Assembly: GCA_002747175.1 (NCBI GenBank)
Contig: PDTK01000036.1
Location: 1-55,726, forward strand
Reading direction: 5' to 3'
Origin: Deltaproteobacteria bacterium
GTDB lineage: Bacteria; Desulfobacterota; Desulfobacteria; Desulfobacterales; Desulfosarcinaceae
Length of the DNA: 55,726 nucleotides
Shown here: positions 17,118 through 26,480 of the stretch, in pieces
Numbering within the stretch: the stretch's first letter is position 1
Layout of the letters: every line of letters begins with the position of its first letter
Made by a program: the position numbers and the translations under genes
Notes under the pieces: generated by a model
The model's database searches: none
Told to the model about the DNA's origin: nothing
Seen by the model: only the letters and a program-made list of their open reading frames with translations

Positions 17118-17894
17118 ATGGATCTTGCAACCATCATCGGCCTGGTCAGTGGCAGTCTATTGATCCTGGTTTCTATTCTCATCGGCGGCAGTGCGCTGAT
17201 CTTCATCAACATTCCCGGCCTGTTGATTGTCGTCGGCGGGACGATCGCAGTAACCTTTATCAAATTCACCATGGCCGATGTTATCGGATCGATCAGCGTT
17301 GCCATGAAAGCCTTCCTCGTCAAAATGGAAGCGCCCGAGAACATCATCAATGAAATGGTCGAGTTCACCCGCATCGCCAAAAAAGAGGGGTTGATCGCCC
17401 TTGAAAAGGAAACCCCCTCCGATCCGTTTTCAGTCAAGGCGCTGCGATACCTGTCGGATGGATACGATGAAGGCCTGATCGCCGACATGCTCAACAAGGA
17501 TATCCGCCTGATGGCCCAACGGCACACCACCGGCCAGAATGTGTTCAAAGGCATGGGAGATTCCGCACCGGCATTCGGCATGGTGGGCACCCTTATCGGC
17601 CTGGTTCAGATGCTGGCTTCCATGTCGGATCCGTCCAGCATCGGACCATCCATGGCGGTTGCCCTGTTGACCACGCTTTACGGTGCCGTCGTGGCAAACC
17701 TGATCGCCCTGCCCATTGCGGACAAACTGGCGCTGAGAAGCGAACAGGAGCGCCTCAACAAAAGCATCATCATGGAGGCGGCCATCGCCATCAATCGCGG
17801 TGTTTCCCCCATGGTCCTGGAAGAATCCCTGAAAATTTTTCTCTCTCCCAAAGAACGGGAAAAAGCCGGAGGCCAATCCGCCGCCAAAGAGTGA
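17118..17894 (+). CDS. motA: Flagellar motor stator protein MotA/PomA
   Basis: A 258-aa inner-membrane stator subunit. The N-terminal pair of helices (about 4-24 and 33-50) includes NIPGLLIVVGGT. A cytoplasmic region with conserved charges precedes the last pair (PAFGMVGTLIGLVQML and AVALLTTLYGAVVANLI). Its length and style are closer to PomA than to E. coli MotA, so sodium coupling is possible (inference). GAGGAG precedes the ATG. It pairs with motB. Confidence 0.93.
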   Translation: MDLATIIGLVSGSLLILVSILIGGSALIFINIPGLLIVVGGTIAVTFIKFTMADVIGSISVAMKAFLVKMEAPENIINEMVEFTRIAKKEGLIALEKETPSDPFSVKALRYLSDGYDEGLIADMLNKDIRLMAQRHTTGQNVFKGMGDSAPAFGMVGTLIGLVQMLASMSDPSSIGPSMAVALLTTLYGAVVANLIALPIADKLALRSEQERLNKSIIMEAAIAINRGVSPMVLEESLKIFLSPKEREKAGGQSAAKE

Positions 17895-17908
17895 TGCAAG
17901 CTTAACGC

Positions 17909-17989
17909 GTGCCCATCCGGAGTACCTGTTCACGGGGTAGAAGCAGCCAATACCTGTAAAGCACAGCCGGTAAGCGTTTACAGGGTGCC
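17909..17989 (+). repeat. Composite repeat: family-B end, A-prime module, family-A left end
   Basis: It reads GTGCCCATCCGG (a family-B end), then GTACCTGTTCACGGGGTAGA and CAGCCAATACCTGTAAAGC (the A-prime module, also at 51239 and 27416), then GTAAGCGTTTACAGGGTGCC (left end of family A). The rest of the A element is missing. It separates motA from motB. Confidence 0.65.
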
Positions 17990-18015
17990 AATGTTCGCGA
18001 GAAATGAGGTAAACC

Positions 18016-18786
18016 ATGAGCGACAACCAGCAAGACTGCCCACCATGTGAAGTCGGTGCACCGAGGTGGATGACCACCTTCGGCGACCTGATGAGCCTGC
18101 TGCTTTGTTTTTTTGTTTTGCTGTTATCCTTTTCCGAAATGGATCGTCAAAAATACAAGGTCGTGGCCGGATCCATGGAAGAGGCCTTCGGCATGCAACG
18201 CAAGAAAAACGTCTCCGAATCACCGCTGCATGGATTGAAAATCATTGCCAAGGATTTTGACCAGGAGGCGCTGGCCACCCGAATCAAGGAATATGTCGGT
18301 CAGGAACTGGAAGATAATTTCGACGACATCTATGATCGGATTCAAGACGATATAGAAATCGAGGCGGGTGCGGACAAGGTAACCATCAGACTTATGGGAG
18401 AAAGCACCTTCGATTCCGGAAAGGCCCGGATCAAGCCTGAACTGGAGCCGTTGATACTTCGTATCGGCCAGATTCTGGCAACCAAAACACCCGGAGATAT
18501 CATCATTGCCGGCCATACGGACAACGTACCGGTTTCCGGGGGGCCTTTTCAGTCCAACCTGAAGCTGTCCATTGCCAGGGCGGCCACCGTGGCCCAGTTC
18601 CTCCTGGATCGAACGGGCCTGGATCCAAAGCGGATTTCGACCATGGGGTTCGGCGAATACCGTCCCATCGCGGACAACACCACAGAAGCGGGCAGACGCA
18701 AAAACCGGCGGGTCGATATCATCGTCGGGACGCTTCCCCGCATAAAGGACGGTGCCGCGGATTCAGTTGCCGGCGGCTTGCAGTGA
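18016..18786 (+). CDS. motB: Flagellar motor stator protein MotB/PomB
   Basis: A 256-aa protein with a short cytoplasmic N-terminus, one transmembrane helix (about 23-43) carrying the ion-binding D24 in TFGDLMSLLL, a periplasmic plug region, and a C-terminal OmpA-like peptidoglycan-binding domain (about 125-245, with GHTDNVPVSGG and SIARAATVAQFL and GFGEYRP). It anchors the stator to the wall. It converges on flgL. Confidence 0.93.
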   Translation: MSDNQQDCPPCEVGAPRWMTTFGDLMSLLLCFFVLLLSFSEMDRQKYKVVAGSMEEAFGMQRKKNVSESPLHGLKIIAKDFDQEALATRIKEYVGQELEDNFDDIYDRIQDDIEIEAGADKVTIRLMGESTFDSGKARIKPELEPLILRIGQILATKTPGDIIIAGHTDNVPVSGGPFQSNLKLSIARAATVAQFLLDRTGLDPKRISTMGFGEYRPIADNTTEAGRRKNRRVDIIVGTLPRIKDGAADSVAGGLQ

Positions 18787-18799
18787 TCAATTCAATCTG

Positions 18800-18854
18800 A
18801 TACCCATCCGTAACTGACCGATTTGTCCCAATTTGCCGATTTCTGGACGAACAC
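18800..18854 (-). repeat. Family-B repeat, short form, abutting the flgL stop
   Basis: It reads TACCCATCCGTAACTGACC, then CCCAATTTGCCGATTTC and TGGACGAACAC. On the minus strand the flgL TAG runs straight into the element (TAG-TGTTCGTCC). It fills the gap between the convergent motB and flgL. Confidence 0.6.
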
Positions 18855-19729
18855 TATCCCAGGAAATCTACCAATGTCGGTTGTATGATCTGGCCGGCAG
18901 TCGCCAGAAGGACTTCATAATTGGTCTGCTGGACCTGCATATCGACAGCGGCTTGCGCGATATCGGCATCTTCGACCGTTTGCCGCATGGTTTCCACGGC
19001 ATTGGCAAAATTTTTCCAGTGATCATCGGTCCGCTCCATGCGTTTATAGTCTGCGGCCAATTCACTACGGGTCAGTTCCAGTCGATCGGCGATACGGTAT
19101 AGGGGGTCCACGGTCGCCTCCACGGCAGCGAGATCGAAAGGATCCGTGGCCAATGCGGTTTCCAGATCTTCGAGCACCTGAAACAGGTTGTCCGTACCGT
19201 CGATAAACATCTGACTGCCATCGGCCTCTACCTGAATGGTGATGCCCTCTCCCACCATAACGTGATGACTGCCGGCGTCACCGTTATATGCGTAGGGCGA
19301 TGTACCGCCAAAAGGTGGGGAGCCGCTCAAATGACCGGCAAAAAGGTAATGCTGGCCGTATCGCTGATTGGCCAATCCAAGGACCTGTTCACGGATATTG
19401 CGGATTTGCTGGATGAAAGGGCTTCTGTTTTCCCCGCCGGGATTGGTGGCGATATCCTTGGCCTGCTCGATGAACTCACCCACTTCGCCCAAAATTGACT
19501 CGCTGAATTCCAGTCTCGTTTTGGCCGTCAGAATGTTTTCACGATATTGTTCGATTGAACTCAGTGTTTTCCGGTAATCCAATACCTTGCCCATGCCTCC
19601 GGGATCGTCGGAGGGTTTGTTGATTCGCTTTCCCGAAACCAGTTTCTGATGAGTCTCCATCATCTGGGTACTTTGTCTGGCAAGATTGGCTTTGATATGA
19701 TCCGCCATTATTTTTGCACTGATACGCAT
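18854..19729 (-). CDS. flgL: Flagellar hook-filament junction protein FlgL
   Basis: A 291-aa secreted axial protein (HAP3) joining hook and filament. The N-terminal flagellin-like helix has LVSGKRINKPSDDPGGMGKVLDYR; the C-terminal coiled coil has DIAQAAVDMQVQQTNYEVLLATAGQI. The length is normal. It is the last gene of the flgM-flgN-flgK-flgL unit, 15 bp after flgK. Confidence 0.93.
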   Translation of the reverse strand: MRISAKIMADHIKANLARQSTQMMETHQKLVSGKRINKPSDDPGGMGKVLDYRKTLSSIEQYRENILTAKTRLEFSESILGEVGEFIEQAKDIATNPGGENRSPFIQQIRNIREQVLGLANQRYGQHYLFAGHLSGSPPFGGTSPYAYNGDAGSHHVMVGEGITIQVEADGSQMFIDGTDNLFQVLEDLETALATDPFDLAAVEATVDPLYRIADRLELTRSELAADYKRMERTDDHWKNFANAVETMRQTVEDADIAQAAVDMQVQQTNYEVLLATAGQIIQPTLVDFLG

Positions 19730-19744
19730 GGTGCCCTCCGTTTC

Positions 19745-21160
19745 TTATTGAACCATGGCGATGAGTGAATTTAACATTTCATCCACGGTTGTCACCAACT
19801 TTGCCGCAGCACTGTACGCGCTTTGAAATTGAACCATGTTAACCATCTCTTCGTCCATGGACACGCCGGACACCTCCTCCCGATATGTGGCCAGTTGTAA
19901 AGACACGGTGGACTGATGTTCCACGCTCAATTCCGCCTGTGAAACAAAACGGCCCACATCACTGACCAGTCCGTTGTAAAAGTCATCCAGGGTGGCGCTG
20001 CCGGCACTCATCAACAGCTGATTCTGAACCTCGGCCAGGGCAATGGCGTTGCCGTTGCCGCCCGGAATCCCTTCGGTGTCAAACGCGGCCGCAATCAGAT
20101 TGGTATCGGCGGCCAGCAGGTCGTTGACCTGTATGTCCCCGGCACCGGTTGTCGCCGCGAAAAAATCCAATCCGGGGTTTCCATACAGGTCCAATCCGCC
20201 ATTGGGGGTGCCATTGTGCAGCCCATTGACCGCATTTGCCAGGTTCACGGCCATTTCGTCCAAACGCGAGTGGTAATCGGGAATCATAACATCTCTGGCT
20301 TCTATCCATCCTTTGAGTTTACCGGTAGAGATATTGGATGTAATATTTTCCAAGGTGCCGCTGCTGCTTTCCCAGAATACATCCTGGAATCCATCCGTGT
20401 TGGGGGCTGTGGTCAGATCCCATGAACGCGTCCGGTCCACCAGGGTGTGGCCGTTTATCGAGGAGATGGTCAAAAAACCGTTGCCATCTTCAAAGCCGTT
20501 CACATCGATCAGGCTGGAGAGCGTTTTCAGCTTCAGATCGCGTTGATCTCTGAAATCGTTGGCACTGTGCAGGTTACCGGCCTCCACGTTGGCGATCCGC
20601 AGATTAAGGTCGGCAATTTCACGGGTCAGGGAATTGATATCATCCACGGTTCCTTCGATGCTGTAGTCGCTGTCCGCCTGGACCTGGATGAGATCGGTGG
20701 AAAGTTTGTTGAAAACCCGGGCCAGATTCTCGCCGTTGGCCAACAATGTGGCCCGCTCCGCGTACCCTGACGGATTGTTGGCCACATCCTGCCAGGAGTT
20801 CCAGAATTCGCTCATGGCGCCGTTGAGCCCATAGCCGGAAGCGTCTTCGAACATCAATTCGGCTTTTTCCAAGGTCTCAAGCTGGGCTTCCCAGCGTCCC
20901 TGTTTAGACGCCGCTTCGGACATCTGAGCGGAAAGAAACCGGTCGTAGATCCGCTGAATGGTCCGGTTGGCCTGCACGCCGGTACTCAATGCACCGCCTT
21001 CGTAATAGACGGGTTCGTTCTGCTCCATGACCACCCGCTGGCGTGAATAGCCTTCCGTGCCCACATTGGCGATGTTGTTGGCGGTAATGTCCAGTGCTTT
21101 TTGCTGGGTAATCAACGCCGTTTTGGCGACGTTGGCCATGCCGTAAATGATATTTGCCAT
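19745..21160 (-). CDS. flgK: Flagellar hook-associated protein FlgK
   Basis: A 471-aa HAP1. The N-terminal rod/hook signature ALDITANNIANVGTEGYSRQRV is at about 23-45. The C-terminal motif VSMDEEMVNMVQFQSAYSAAAKLVTTVDEMLNSLI is conserved. The central domain is of ordinary size. It is secreted by the flagellar export apparatus, with FlgN (upstream gene) as chaperone. Confidence 0.94.
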   Translation of the reverse strand: MANIIYGMANVAKTALITQQKALDITANNIANVGTEGYSRQRVVMEQNEPVYYEGGALSTGVQANRTIQRIYDRFLSAQMSEAASKQGRWEAQLETLEKAELMFEDASGYGLNGAMSEFWNSWQDVANNPSGYAERATLLANGENLARVFNKLSTDLIQVQADSDYSIEGTVDDINSLTREIADLNLRIANVEAGNLHSANDFRDQRDLKLKTLSSLIDVNGFEDGNGFLTISSINGHTLVDRTRSWDLTTAPNTDGFQDVFWESSSGTLENITSNISTGKLKGWIEARDVMIPDYHSRLDEMAVNLANAVNGLHNGTPNGGLDLYGNPGLDFFAATTGAGDIQVNDLLAADTNLIAAAFDTEGIPGGNGNAIALAEVQNQLLMSAGSATLDDFYNGLVSDVGRFVSQAELSVEHQSTVSLQLATYREEVSGVSMDEEMVNMVQFQSAYSAAAKLVTTVDEMLNSLIAMVQ

Positions 21161-21223
21161 GTCGGATGCCTCAAATACGCTGTTTACCGGCGACGGATCT
21201 TTTTTTAATCTCGATCGCCGCCC

Positions 21224-21736
21224 TTAAATATTTTGGCGAAACAACCGCCCCCCACCGCTGTTGTATCCGGAAACGGGAGAACCGTTCCCGGGACCGGCAT
21301 ACACACAGGAATCGCTTATCAATCCGGACAACAATCGCATGGATTCATCCATCAATTCCAGAGAGTGCTGGATCAATTGTCGATTGCGCCTGTTTTTGAC
21401 ACGAATCTTGTCGATCTGTTGCCGCAAACGTTGGCTGCATTCCTCCAATTCCGAACCCTCCGGCGAATCGAGGCGTGAAATCAGTTGGCTGACCCGAATG
21501 TTCGAAGTACCCATTTTCAAGGCCTCGGCCAGATCCTGCGCCTTCCGGCATCGATCCTTTTCAAGACGCTGAAGCGCGCCAACCAGGTTCTCCTTCTGGT
21601 GCTGAATTCGGTCGAAGTCGGCCTGCCGGGAAAGTGACAGTGCACGCTTTTCATTGTCCAGAAGACGGTCCATCTTTTCATAGCATTCGGTTTCTGCATT
21701 CAGTATGGATTTGAGTTGTTCGGCCAATGTTTTCAT
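21224..21736 (-). CDS. flgN: FlgN-type export chaperone for FlgK/FlgL
   Basis: A 170-aa, highly charged helical protein (coiled coil about 5-140) with the FlgN-like N-terminus LAEQLKSILNAETECYEKM. The ATG at 21736 (MKTLAEQ) is chosen because ACAGGAC precedes it; the longer frame overlaps flgM. Its place between flgM and flgK is the standard one. Sequence signal is weak, as usual in this family. Confidence 0.82.
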   Translation of the reverse strand: MKTLAEQLKSILNAETECYEKMDRLLDNEKRALSLSRQADFDRIQHQKENLVGALQRLEKDRCRKAQDLAEALKMGTSNIRVSQLISRLDSPEGSELEECSQRLRQQIDKIRVKNRRNRQLIQHSLELMDESMRLLSGLISDSCVYAGPGNGSPVSGYNSGGGRLFRQNI

Positions 21737-21758
21737 GTGCTTGTCCTGTAAAATACGC

Positions 21759-22094
21759 TTACGCTTTGGTATCAATCTGTTTTAACACAGTATTGTTTTC
21801 GGCGGATTCCTCCATCAAACTTTGTGCCAGACGGTTTCCGTCGATGCGGTAGGTTCCATCCGCCAGTTGGCGCCGAATACGCTGGATCCGATCTTCACGG
21901 ATATCGGGAACGGATTGCGTCTGCCCGGTTGTGGACTTGAACGCACGCCCGAGATCCGAGAGGCTGACGGTATCGGGCGGCGTTGACGGTGCGTTGGCGG
22001 CGGAAAGATACCGCTTTTCCGGATTGCGCTTTTCCAACGTGGGTGCACCCATGGCCGGAGTGGTTGATAATGGGCCTTTTTCGAGTATATCCAT
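21759..22094 (-). CDS. flgM: Anti-sigma28 factor FlgM
   Basis: A 111-aa protein with a disordered N-terminal half and the FliA-binding C-terminal helices (DTVSLSDLGRAF..., REDRIQRIRRQLADGTYRIDGNRLAQSLMEE). It holds FliA inactive until the hook is finished, then is exported. AGGAG precedes the ATG. A FliA-type promoter lies about 100 bp upstream. Confidence 0.92.
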   Translation of the reverse strand: MDILEKGPLSTTPAMGAPTLEKRNPEKRYLSAANAPSTPPDTVSLSDLGRAFKSTTGQTQSVPDIREDRIQRIRRQLADGTYRIDGNRLAQSLMEESAENNTVLKQIDTKA

Positions 22095-22193
22095 GGATCA
22101 TCTCCTGATCCGGCTGTCAGGAACGAAAATTTATTTCATCTCTATTCCTTACCGATCCGGGAGGTCGGCTTGGCAACGGATGCTTTTCCGTAG

Positions 22194-22220
22194 TTATCGG
22201 CCCTTTTCACCCCTTGCTTA
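22194..22220 (-). promoter_or_regulatory. FliA (sigma28) promoter for flgM-flgN-flgK-flgL
   Basis: On the minus strand TAAG, 15 bp, then a perfect GCCGATAA. The usual consensus is TAAA-N15-GCCGATAA. It ends three bases from the flgJ stop. The leader to the flgM ATG is about 90 nt. Confidence 0.82.
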
Positions 22221-22222
22221 AA

Positions 22223-22567
22223 TTATTCCTTTGATCCAACCGTTTCAGAGTTGTGCAGCTGGTTGAAAACCATTCTGGAAATTCCCAGGCCGTCATGCCG
22301 AGCCATTTTGACAGACAACTGCTGGTCCAGCATATCGGTAAATATGTCTTCCGTCATGGATGCCGGAAACAAACCCGATTCGGGTACCGTCGCCCGCATC
22401 TCCTTCAACATGTATCCCAACAGCAGGGATTCAAATTCCTGGCTGACCTTGGCAAGTTTGTCCTCAGTGCCGCTGCGGCCGGCGGGATCATTTCCATTCG
22501 CGGAGACCGCCTGCCGGACAGTGTTGCCAATTTGCGTCAGCCTGCAGGTATGGCGCATATCATCCAT
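22223..22567 (-). CDS. flgJ: Flagellar rod-binding protein FlgJ, short form
   Basis: A 114-aa protein matching only the N-terminal rod-cap domain of FlgJ (VSQEFESLLLGYMLKEMRATVPESG... TEDIFTDMLDQQLSVKMA). The C-terminal muramidase domain of enterobacterial FlgJ is absent, as in many non-enteric bacteria, so the peptidoglycan hydrolase must be elsewhere. Its start overlaps the flgI stop. Confidence 0.9.
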   Translation of the reverse strand: MDDMRHTCRLTQIGNTVRQAVSANGNDPAGRSGTEDKLAKVSQEFESLLLGYMLKEMRATVPESGLFPASMTEDIFTDMLDQQLSVKMARHDGLGISRMVFNQLHNSETVGSKE

Positions 22568-23673
22568 CAGATCACCTCCAGATCCGCCTGGAGCGCACCG
22601 GCCGCCTTGATGGCCTGGAAGATGGCGATCAAGTCCCGTGGCGTCACCCCCAATGCATTGAGGGCTTTGACAACATCCCCGATACTGATACCTTTGGGGA
22701 CCACCATCAACTGGCTGGCACCTTCCTGCACACCGATCTGGGTGATGGGTGTGGTGACCGTCTGACCTTCAGACAGGGGCCCCGGCTGGTCAACGTCCGC
22801 ATCCTCCCTGACGACGATACTCAGGTTGCCATGGGCGATGGCAATGGTCGATATACGAACCTGTTCGCCCATGACCACCGTGCCGGTGCGCTCATTGATC
22901 ACCACCTTGGCATCGTTGTCCGGCTCTACCTGTATGTCGCTCAGTGATGCCAGCAGGGGAACCACATTGACTGCATCTTGTTCCGGAACGTCTATTTGAA
23001 TCGTGCCGGGGTCGTTGGCCCTGGCGACCGGCGTTGCAAAACGGGTGTTGATGGCCTCTACGACCCGTGCGGCGGTGGTAAAATCGGGATTGTGCAAATT
23101 GAACAAAAAACTCGAACGACTGCCGAAATCGTTGGGGACCTCCCGTTCGACAATACCGCCGGAAAGCACCCTGCCTACTGTCGGGAAGTTTTTGACAACG
23201 CTGGTTGCGGCCCCACCAGCGCCGAAGCCACCGGTATTCACGGGGCCCTGTGCCACCGCATACGATCGGCCATCCACGCCTTTGAGCGGCGTCAGCATCA
23301 GGGTGCCGCCCTGGAGGTTTTTGGCATCGCCAATGGAACTGACCAGAACATCAATACGGTTGCCCTGCTTGGCGAACGGCGGCAGTGAAGCCGTCACCAT
23401 GACAGCCGCCACATTTTTTACCTGAATATCCTTTTGGTTTACGGTAACTCCCATTTTTTCAAGCATGGATGCCATGGACTGCAAGGTAAAAAGGGCCTTT
23501 TTACCATCCCCGGTTCCATCCAGGCCAACCACCAGTCCGTATCCGACCAGTTGGTTGTCGCGAATGCCTTGAATCTCCGCAATATCCTTGAGCCTGACGG
23601 CATCGGCCGGGCAGGTGAATATCGGACACATGGTCAAAAGGAATCCAATGATCAGCAGACCGATTGTTTTCAT
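22567..23673 (-). CDS. flgI: Flagellar P-ring protein FlgI
   Basis: A 368-aa periplasmic ring protein. A signal peptide (about 1-24, ending PADA) precedes VRLKDIAEIQGIRDNQLVGYGLVVGLDGTGD, an almost invariant FlgI opening. ERTGTVVMGEQVRIS and the C-terminal GVTPRDLIAIFQAIKAAGAL are also diagnostic. GAGGAT precedes the ATG. It is separated from flgH by a family-A repeat. Confidence 0.95.
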   Translation of the reverse strand: MKTIGLLIIGFLLTMCPIFTCPADAVRLKDIAEIQGIRDNQLVGYGLVVGLDGTGDGKKALFTLQSMASMLEKMGVTVNQKDIQVKNVAAVMVTASLPPFAKQGNRIDVLVSSIGDAKNLQGGTLMLTPLKGVDGRSYAVAQGPVNTGGFGAGGAATSVVKNFPTVGRVLSGGIVEREVPNDFGSRSSFLFNLHNPDFTTAARVVEAINTRFATPVARANDPGTIQIDVPEQDAVNVVPLLASLSDIQVEPDNDAKVVINERTGTVVMGEQVRISTIAIAHGNLSIVVREDADVDQPGPLSEGQTVTTPITQIGVQEGASQLMVVPKGISIGDVVKALNALGVTPRDLIAIFQAIKAAGALQADLEVI

Positions 23674-23747
23674 ATCCTCTTCATCCTGATCGTTCGCCTG
23701 TAACAGTTCACGGGTACAAGCAGTCGAAAGATTATAAAACGATAGAA

Positions 23748-23855
23748 GTAAGCGTTTACCGGGTGCCTTAGATGCGCGGCTGCGGGCACGCAGACGTATG
23801 GGTCTACTTCAAGTGCCCGGCAACAAAACAGATGCCGCGCCCTGTGAACGCTTAC
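23748..23855 (+). repeat. Family-A repeat, complete, inside the flg operon
   Basis: The left end GTAAGCGTTTACCGGGTGCC and the right end GCGCCCTGTGAACGCTTAC are inverted repeats. The interior carries GATGCGCGGCTGCGGGCACG and CTTCAAGTGCCCGGCAACAA. It lies between flgH and flgI, with a degraded A-prime module before it (23700-23735). Confidence 0.8.
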
Positions 23856-23859
23856 CGAT

Positions 23860-24624
23860 TTAAAAGGGCCAAACCGCCATCATTAAGTTCGTCAGCCATC
23901 CCGGCCGCTGGCGGTCATTGACCACGCCGGTACCGCTGTATGCGATTCTGGCATCGGCGATATAGGTGGACAGCACCACATTGGCAGCACTGATATCCCG
24001 AGGCCGGACGACGCCGGTCAACTGGATCACCTGGTTTTCATTGTTGATCAACACTTCCCGTGTCCCGGCAATAACCAGGTCGCCGTTGGGAAGCACACGG
24101 GTCACCACGGCGGTGATATAGGCATCCAGGTTGCCACTGCGTCTGGTGGTGCCGGCGCCTTCGAACTCGCTGGTCAATCCACCGGCCACCTTGGAAAAGG
24201 GGTTCAAAAAAGGCTGGCGGGCGGGAAATTGCTTTTCGGCGTTGAAGAAAGCGTCCAGGCTGGCGCTGAGCTTTGACGCTCGATCGGTAGCGGTACTGGC
24301 TTTGTTGGTGGCCGCCGACGATTCCGTTATCTTGATGGTGACGACGTCGCCGGCCCGGCGAGCCTTCTGGTCGCTGAACATGGAGACCAAAGGCGCGTTG
24401 TCCTGCCACACCGAACCATTGGCGGAAGTTGTGCCGGTCGCTTCGTCAGCGGTTTGAAGCGTATGCGGTGCTTTTTGATCCAGGGCTGCGGGAAGTGATT
24501 GGTTGGGCGGATTGAGGCCATTGTAACCGCCGGCACATCCGGTCATGCCGAAAACCCCGATGCACATCAGCGCCCTTAACGCTGCCGATTTTCGAATCGT
24601 TAAATATAGCTTAGACTGATTCAT
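23860..24624 (-). CDS. flgH: Flagellar L-ring lipoprotein FlgH
   Basis: A 254-aa outer-membrane ring protein. The lipoprotein signal ends with lipobox MTGC at about 27-30. Family motifs include GSVWQDNAPLVSMFSDQKARRAGDVVTI and LPNGDLVIAGTREVLINNENQVIQLTGVVRPRDI. The C-terminus LTNLMMAVWPF is typical. GAGG precedes the ATG; ten bases separate it from flgA. Confidence 0.95.
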   Translation of the reverse strand: MNQSKLYLTIRKSAALRALMCIGVFGMTGCAGGYNGLNPPNQSLPAALDQKAPHTLQTADEATGTTSANGSVWQDNAPLVSMFSDQKARRAGDVVTIKITESSAATNKASTATDRASKLSASLDAFFNAEKQFPARQPFLNPFSKVAGGLTSEFEGAGTTRRSGNLDAYITAVVTRVLPNGDLVIAGTREVLINNENQVIQLTGVVRPRDISAANVVLSTYIADARIAYSGTGVVNDRQRPGWLTNLMMAVWPF

Positions 24625-24634
24625 GGCTGCCTCG

Positions 24635-25633
24635 TTAGAAATCGACTTCCACGGCGCCGGGTCCGCTGATCCGGGCCATGATGATTCGGTTGGAATCCGT
24701 GTTCACCACACGAATCGTCTCCCCTTTGCATCCTTGTTGTTTGGCTTTGCCGGCAGCGGTGATGACCATCGGTCCGGCACTGACAGTGATCCTGACGATG
24801 TCTCCACGCTGGACCACCGGTGGCGTGGTAATCATACCGGCCTGCAATACGGACCGGGGATAAATCATCCGGGATGTCCGGTTGCCGATAGCATCCTCGA
24901 TCCGTTTGAGGCAGTCGGAGGGAAGCGTGGACAGATCGCGGCGCTCGATGGTCAGATCGGACCGTTCGATGCGTCTGCGTTTGGCCAGCGGGCGACTGGC
25001 CACCACCACATCCGCCATCACCGAAATCGTTGTCCGCGCAGATATTTTTTTGACGGGTTCGCCGTCCACAAAAAGGTGCACTGCCAGGACGGTTCGTCCC
25101 AGATAATCTTCTTTGGGTGCGGGAATGACCCGATACGTGAGCGCCCCCACAGGCAAGCGAATCGAATCATCAATCAGAATCTGACCAAGGGTTACATCTT
25201 CCGGGGGCCACGGCATGTGGTACTGAATGGTCTTCTCGACGGCACGTCGAATCCGTTCGACAGGCAAAACGGCTGCGTTCCGGGTGATACGAACGTTTCG
25301 GGTACCTTCGAATCGCATTCGATCGGTCCGGGCACCGGCCTGCTTGAGCCGTATACGGATGTAATCGATACCCACGAATCGTGTTTGTCCGGGCGGCGGC
25401 GCCGTTGCGATGGTGACGGATCCAAGACGTCTGCGCTGATCACTGGTTCCACCCACAAGATCAGCGACATCGGATAGCCGTACCGCTCCGCGATTGATGA
25501 CAACCGTTTCTTTCAGCGTGAGACAGACATCAGCGGTCGCCAGTGCTGTTGATGAGATGCCGGTCAAGGCTGCCCAAAAAATGAAGACCCGTAAAAAACC
25601 GGCCATGGATTTATTTGCATAAATGCGTTTCAT
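24635..25633 (-). CDS. flgA: P-ring assembly chaperone FlgA
   Basis: A 332-aa periplasmic protein needed for P-ring assembly. After a signal segment (about 1-35) come family features including RSVLQAGMITTPPVVQRGDIVRI and a SAF-like segment with RPLAKRRRIERSDL. The ATG at 25633 lies four bases after the flgG stop; the longer open frame runs into flgG. It is longer than E. coli FlgA (about 220 aa) because of an extra N-terminal region, common in deltaproteobacteria. Confidence 0.9.
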   Translation of the reverse strand: MKRIYANKSMAGFLRVFIFWAALTGISSTALATADVCLTLKETVVINRGAVRLSDVADLVGGTSDQRRRLGSVTIATAPPPGQTRFVGIDYIRIRLKQAGARTDRMRFEGTRNVRITRNAAVLPVERIRRAVEKTIQYHMPWPPEDVTLGQILIDDSIRLPVGALTYRVIPAPKEDYLGRTVLAVHLFVDGEPVKKISARTTISVMADVVVASRPLAKRRRIERSDLTIERRDLSTLPSDCLKRIEDAIGNRTSRMIYPRSVLQAGMITTPPVVQRGDIVRITVSAGPMVITAAGKAKQQGCKGETIRVVNTDSNRIIMARISGPGAVEVDF

Positions 25634-25637
25634 GGCA

Positions 25638-26426
25638 TTACCGTTTGAGGTTCGCGGCTGTCTGGAGCATTTCATCGGAGGCCTGGATGGTCTTGCTGTT
25701 GGTTTCGTAGGCCCGCTGGGCCACAATCATGTTGACCATTTCGTCCACGACGCTGACGTTGGATGACTCCAGGTACCCCTGGGCAATGTGTCCGAAGGAC
25801 TCCTCTCCCGGAGTGCCGGTTGTGGGGGCACCGGAAGCACCCGTTGGAATGTACAGGTTCCGGCCGACACTTCTCAAACCAGCCGGATTGATAAATTGTG
25901 CCAGTTCGATATTGCCGATCTCGGTGGGATCGGTCTCTCCGGCCAACAGCACCGACACCGTCCCATCAATCCCCACGGAAACACCTATGGCATCGGCCGG
26001 GACGGTCAATTCCGGTTCCATGGAAAATCCGTCCGAGGTAACGACCCGCCCTTCGTTGTCCAGTTTGAATGCGCCGGACCGGGTATAGGCCGTTTCGCCG
26101 TCTGGCTGAAGAACCTGGAAAAAACCGTCCCCTTCGATGGCCAAATCCAGCTCGTTCTGGGTGTGTTCGAATTCGCCCTGGGTAAACATCTTTTGGGTCG
26201 CCGCAGGACGAACGCCGGTACCGACCTGAATTCCGGTCGGCACCTGGGTGTCGGCGGACGATGAGACGCCGGGCGAGCGCAGATTCTGGTATAAAAGATC
26301 CTGAAAATCGGCTCGGCTTTTCTTGAATCCGGAGGTGGCAACATTGGCCAGGTTGTTTGAAATCACGTCGATGTTGAGGGTCTGAGCCTGCATACCGGTG
26401 GCTGCAGACCAAAGGCTGCGTATCAT
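25638..26426 (-). CDS. flgG: Distal rod protein FlgG
   Basis: A 262-aa axial protein. [43 protein letters not shown] and [18 protein letters not shown] are nearly invariant in FlgG. The C-terminus [32 protein letters not shown] is standard. GGAGGAG precedes the ATG. It follows flgF in one unit. Confidence 0.96.
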   Translation of the reverse strand: MIRSLWSAATGMQAQTLNIDVISNNLANVATSGFKKSRADFQDLLYQNLRSPGVSSSADTQVPTGIQVGTGVRPAATQKMFTQGEFEHTQNELDLAIEGDGFFQVLQPDGETAYTRSGAFKLDNEGRVVTSDGFSMEPELTVPADAIGVSVGIDGTVSVLLAGETDPTEIGNIELAQFINPAGLRSVGRNLYIPTGASGAPTTGTPGEESFGHIAQGYLESSNVSVVDEMVNMIVAQRAYETNSKTIQASDEMLQTAANLKR

Positions 26427-26480
26427 AACTCCTCCTTATTGCGGCCAATTTTGGGCGGCCGTAAAGTGAGCGGTAAATCA

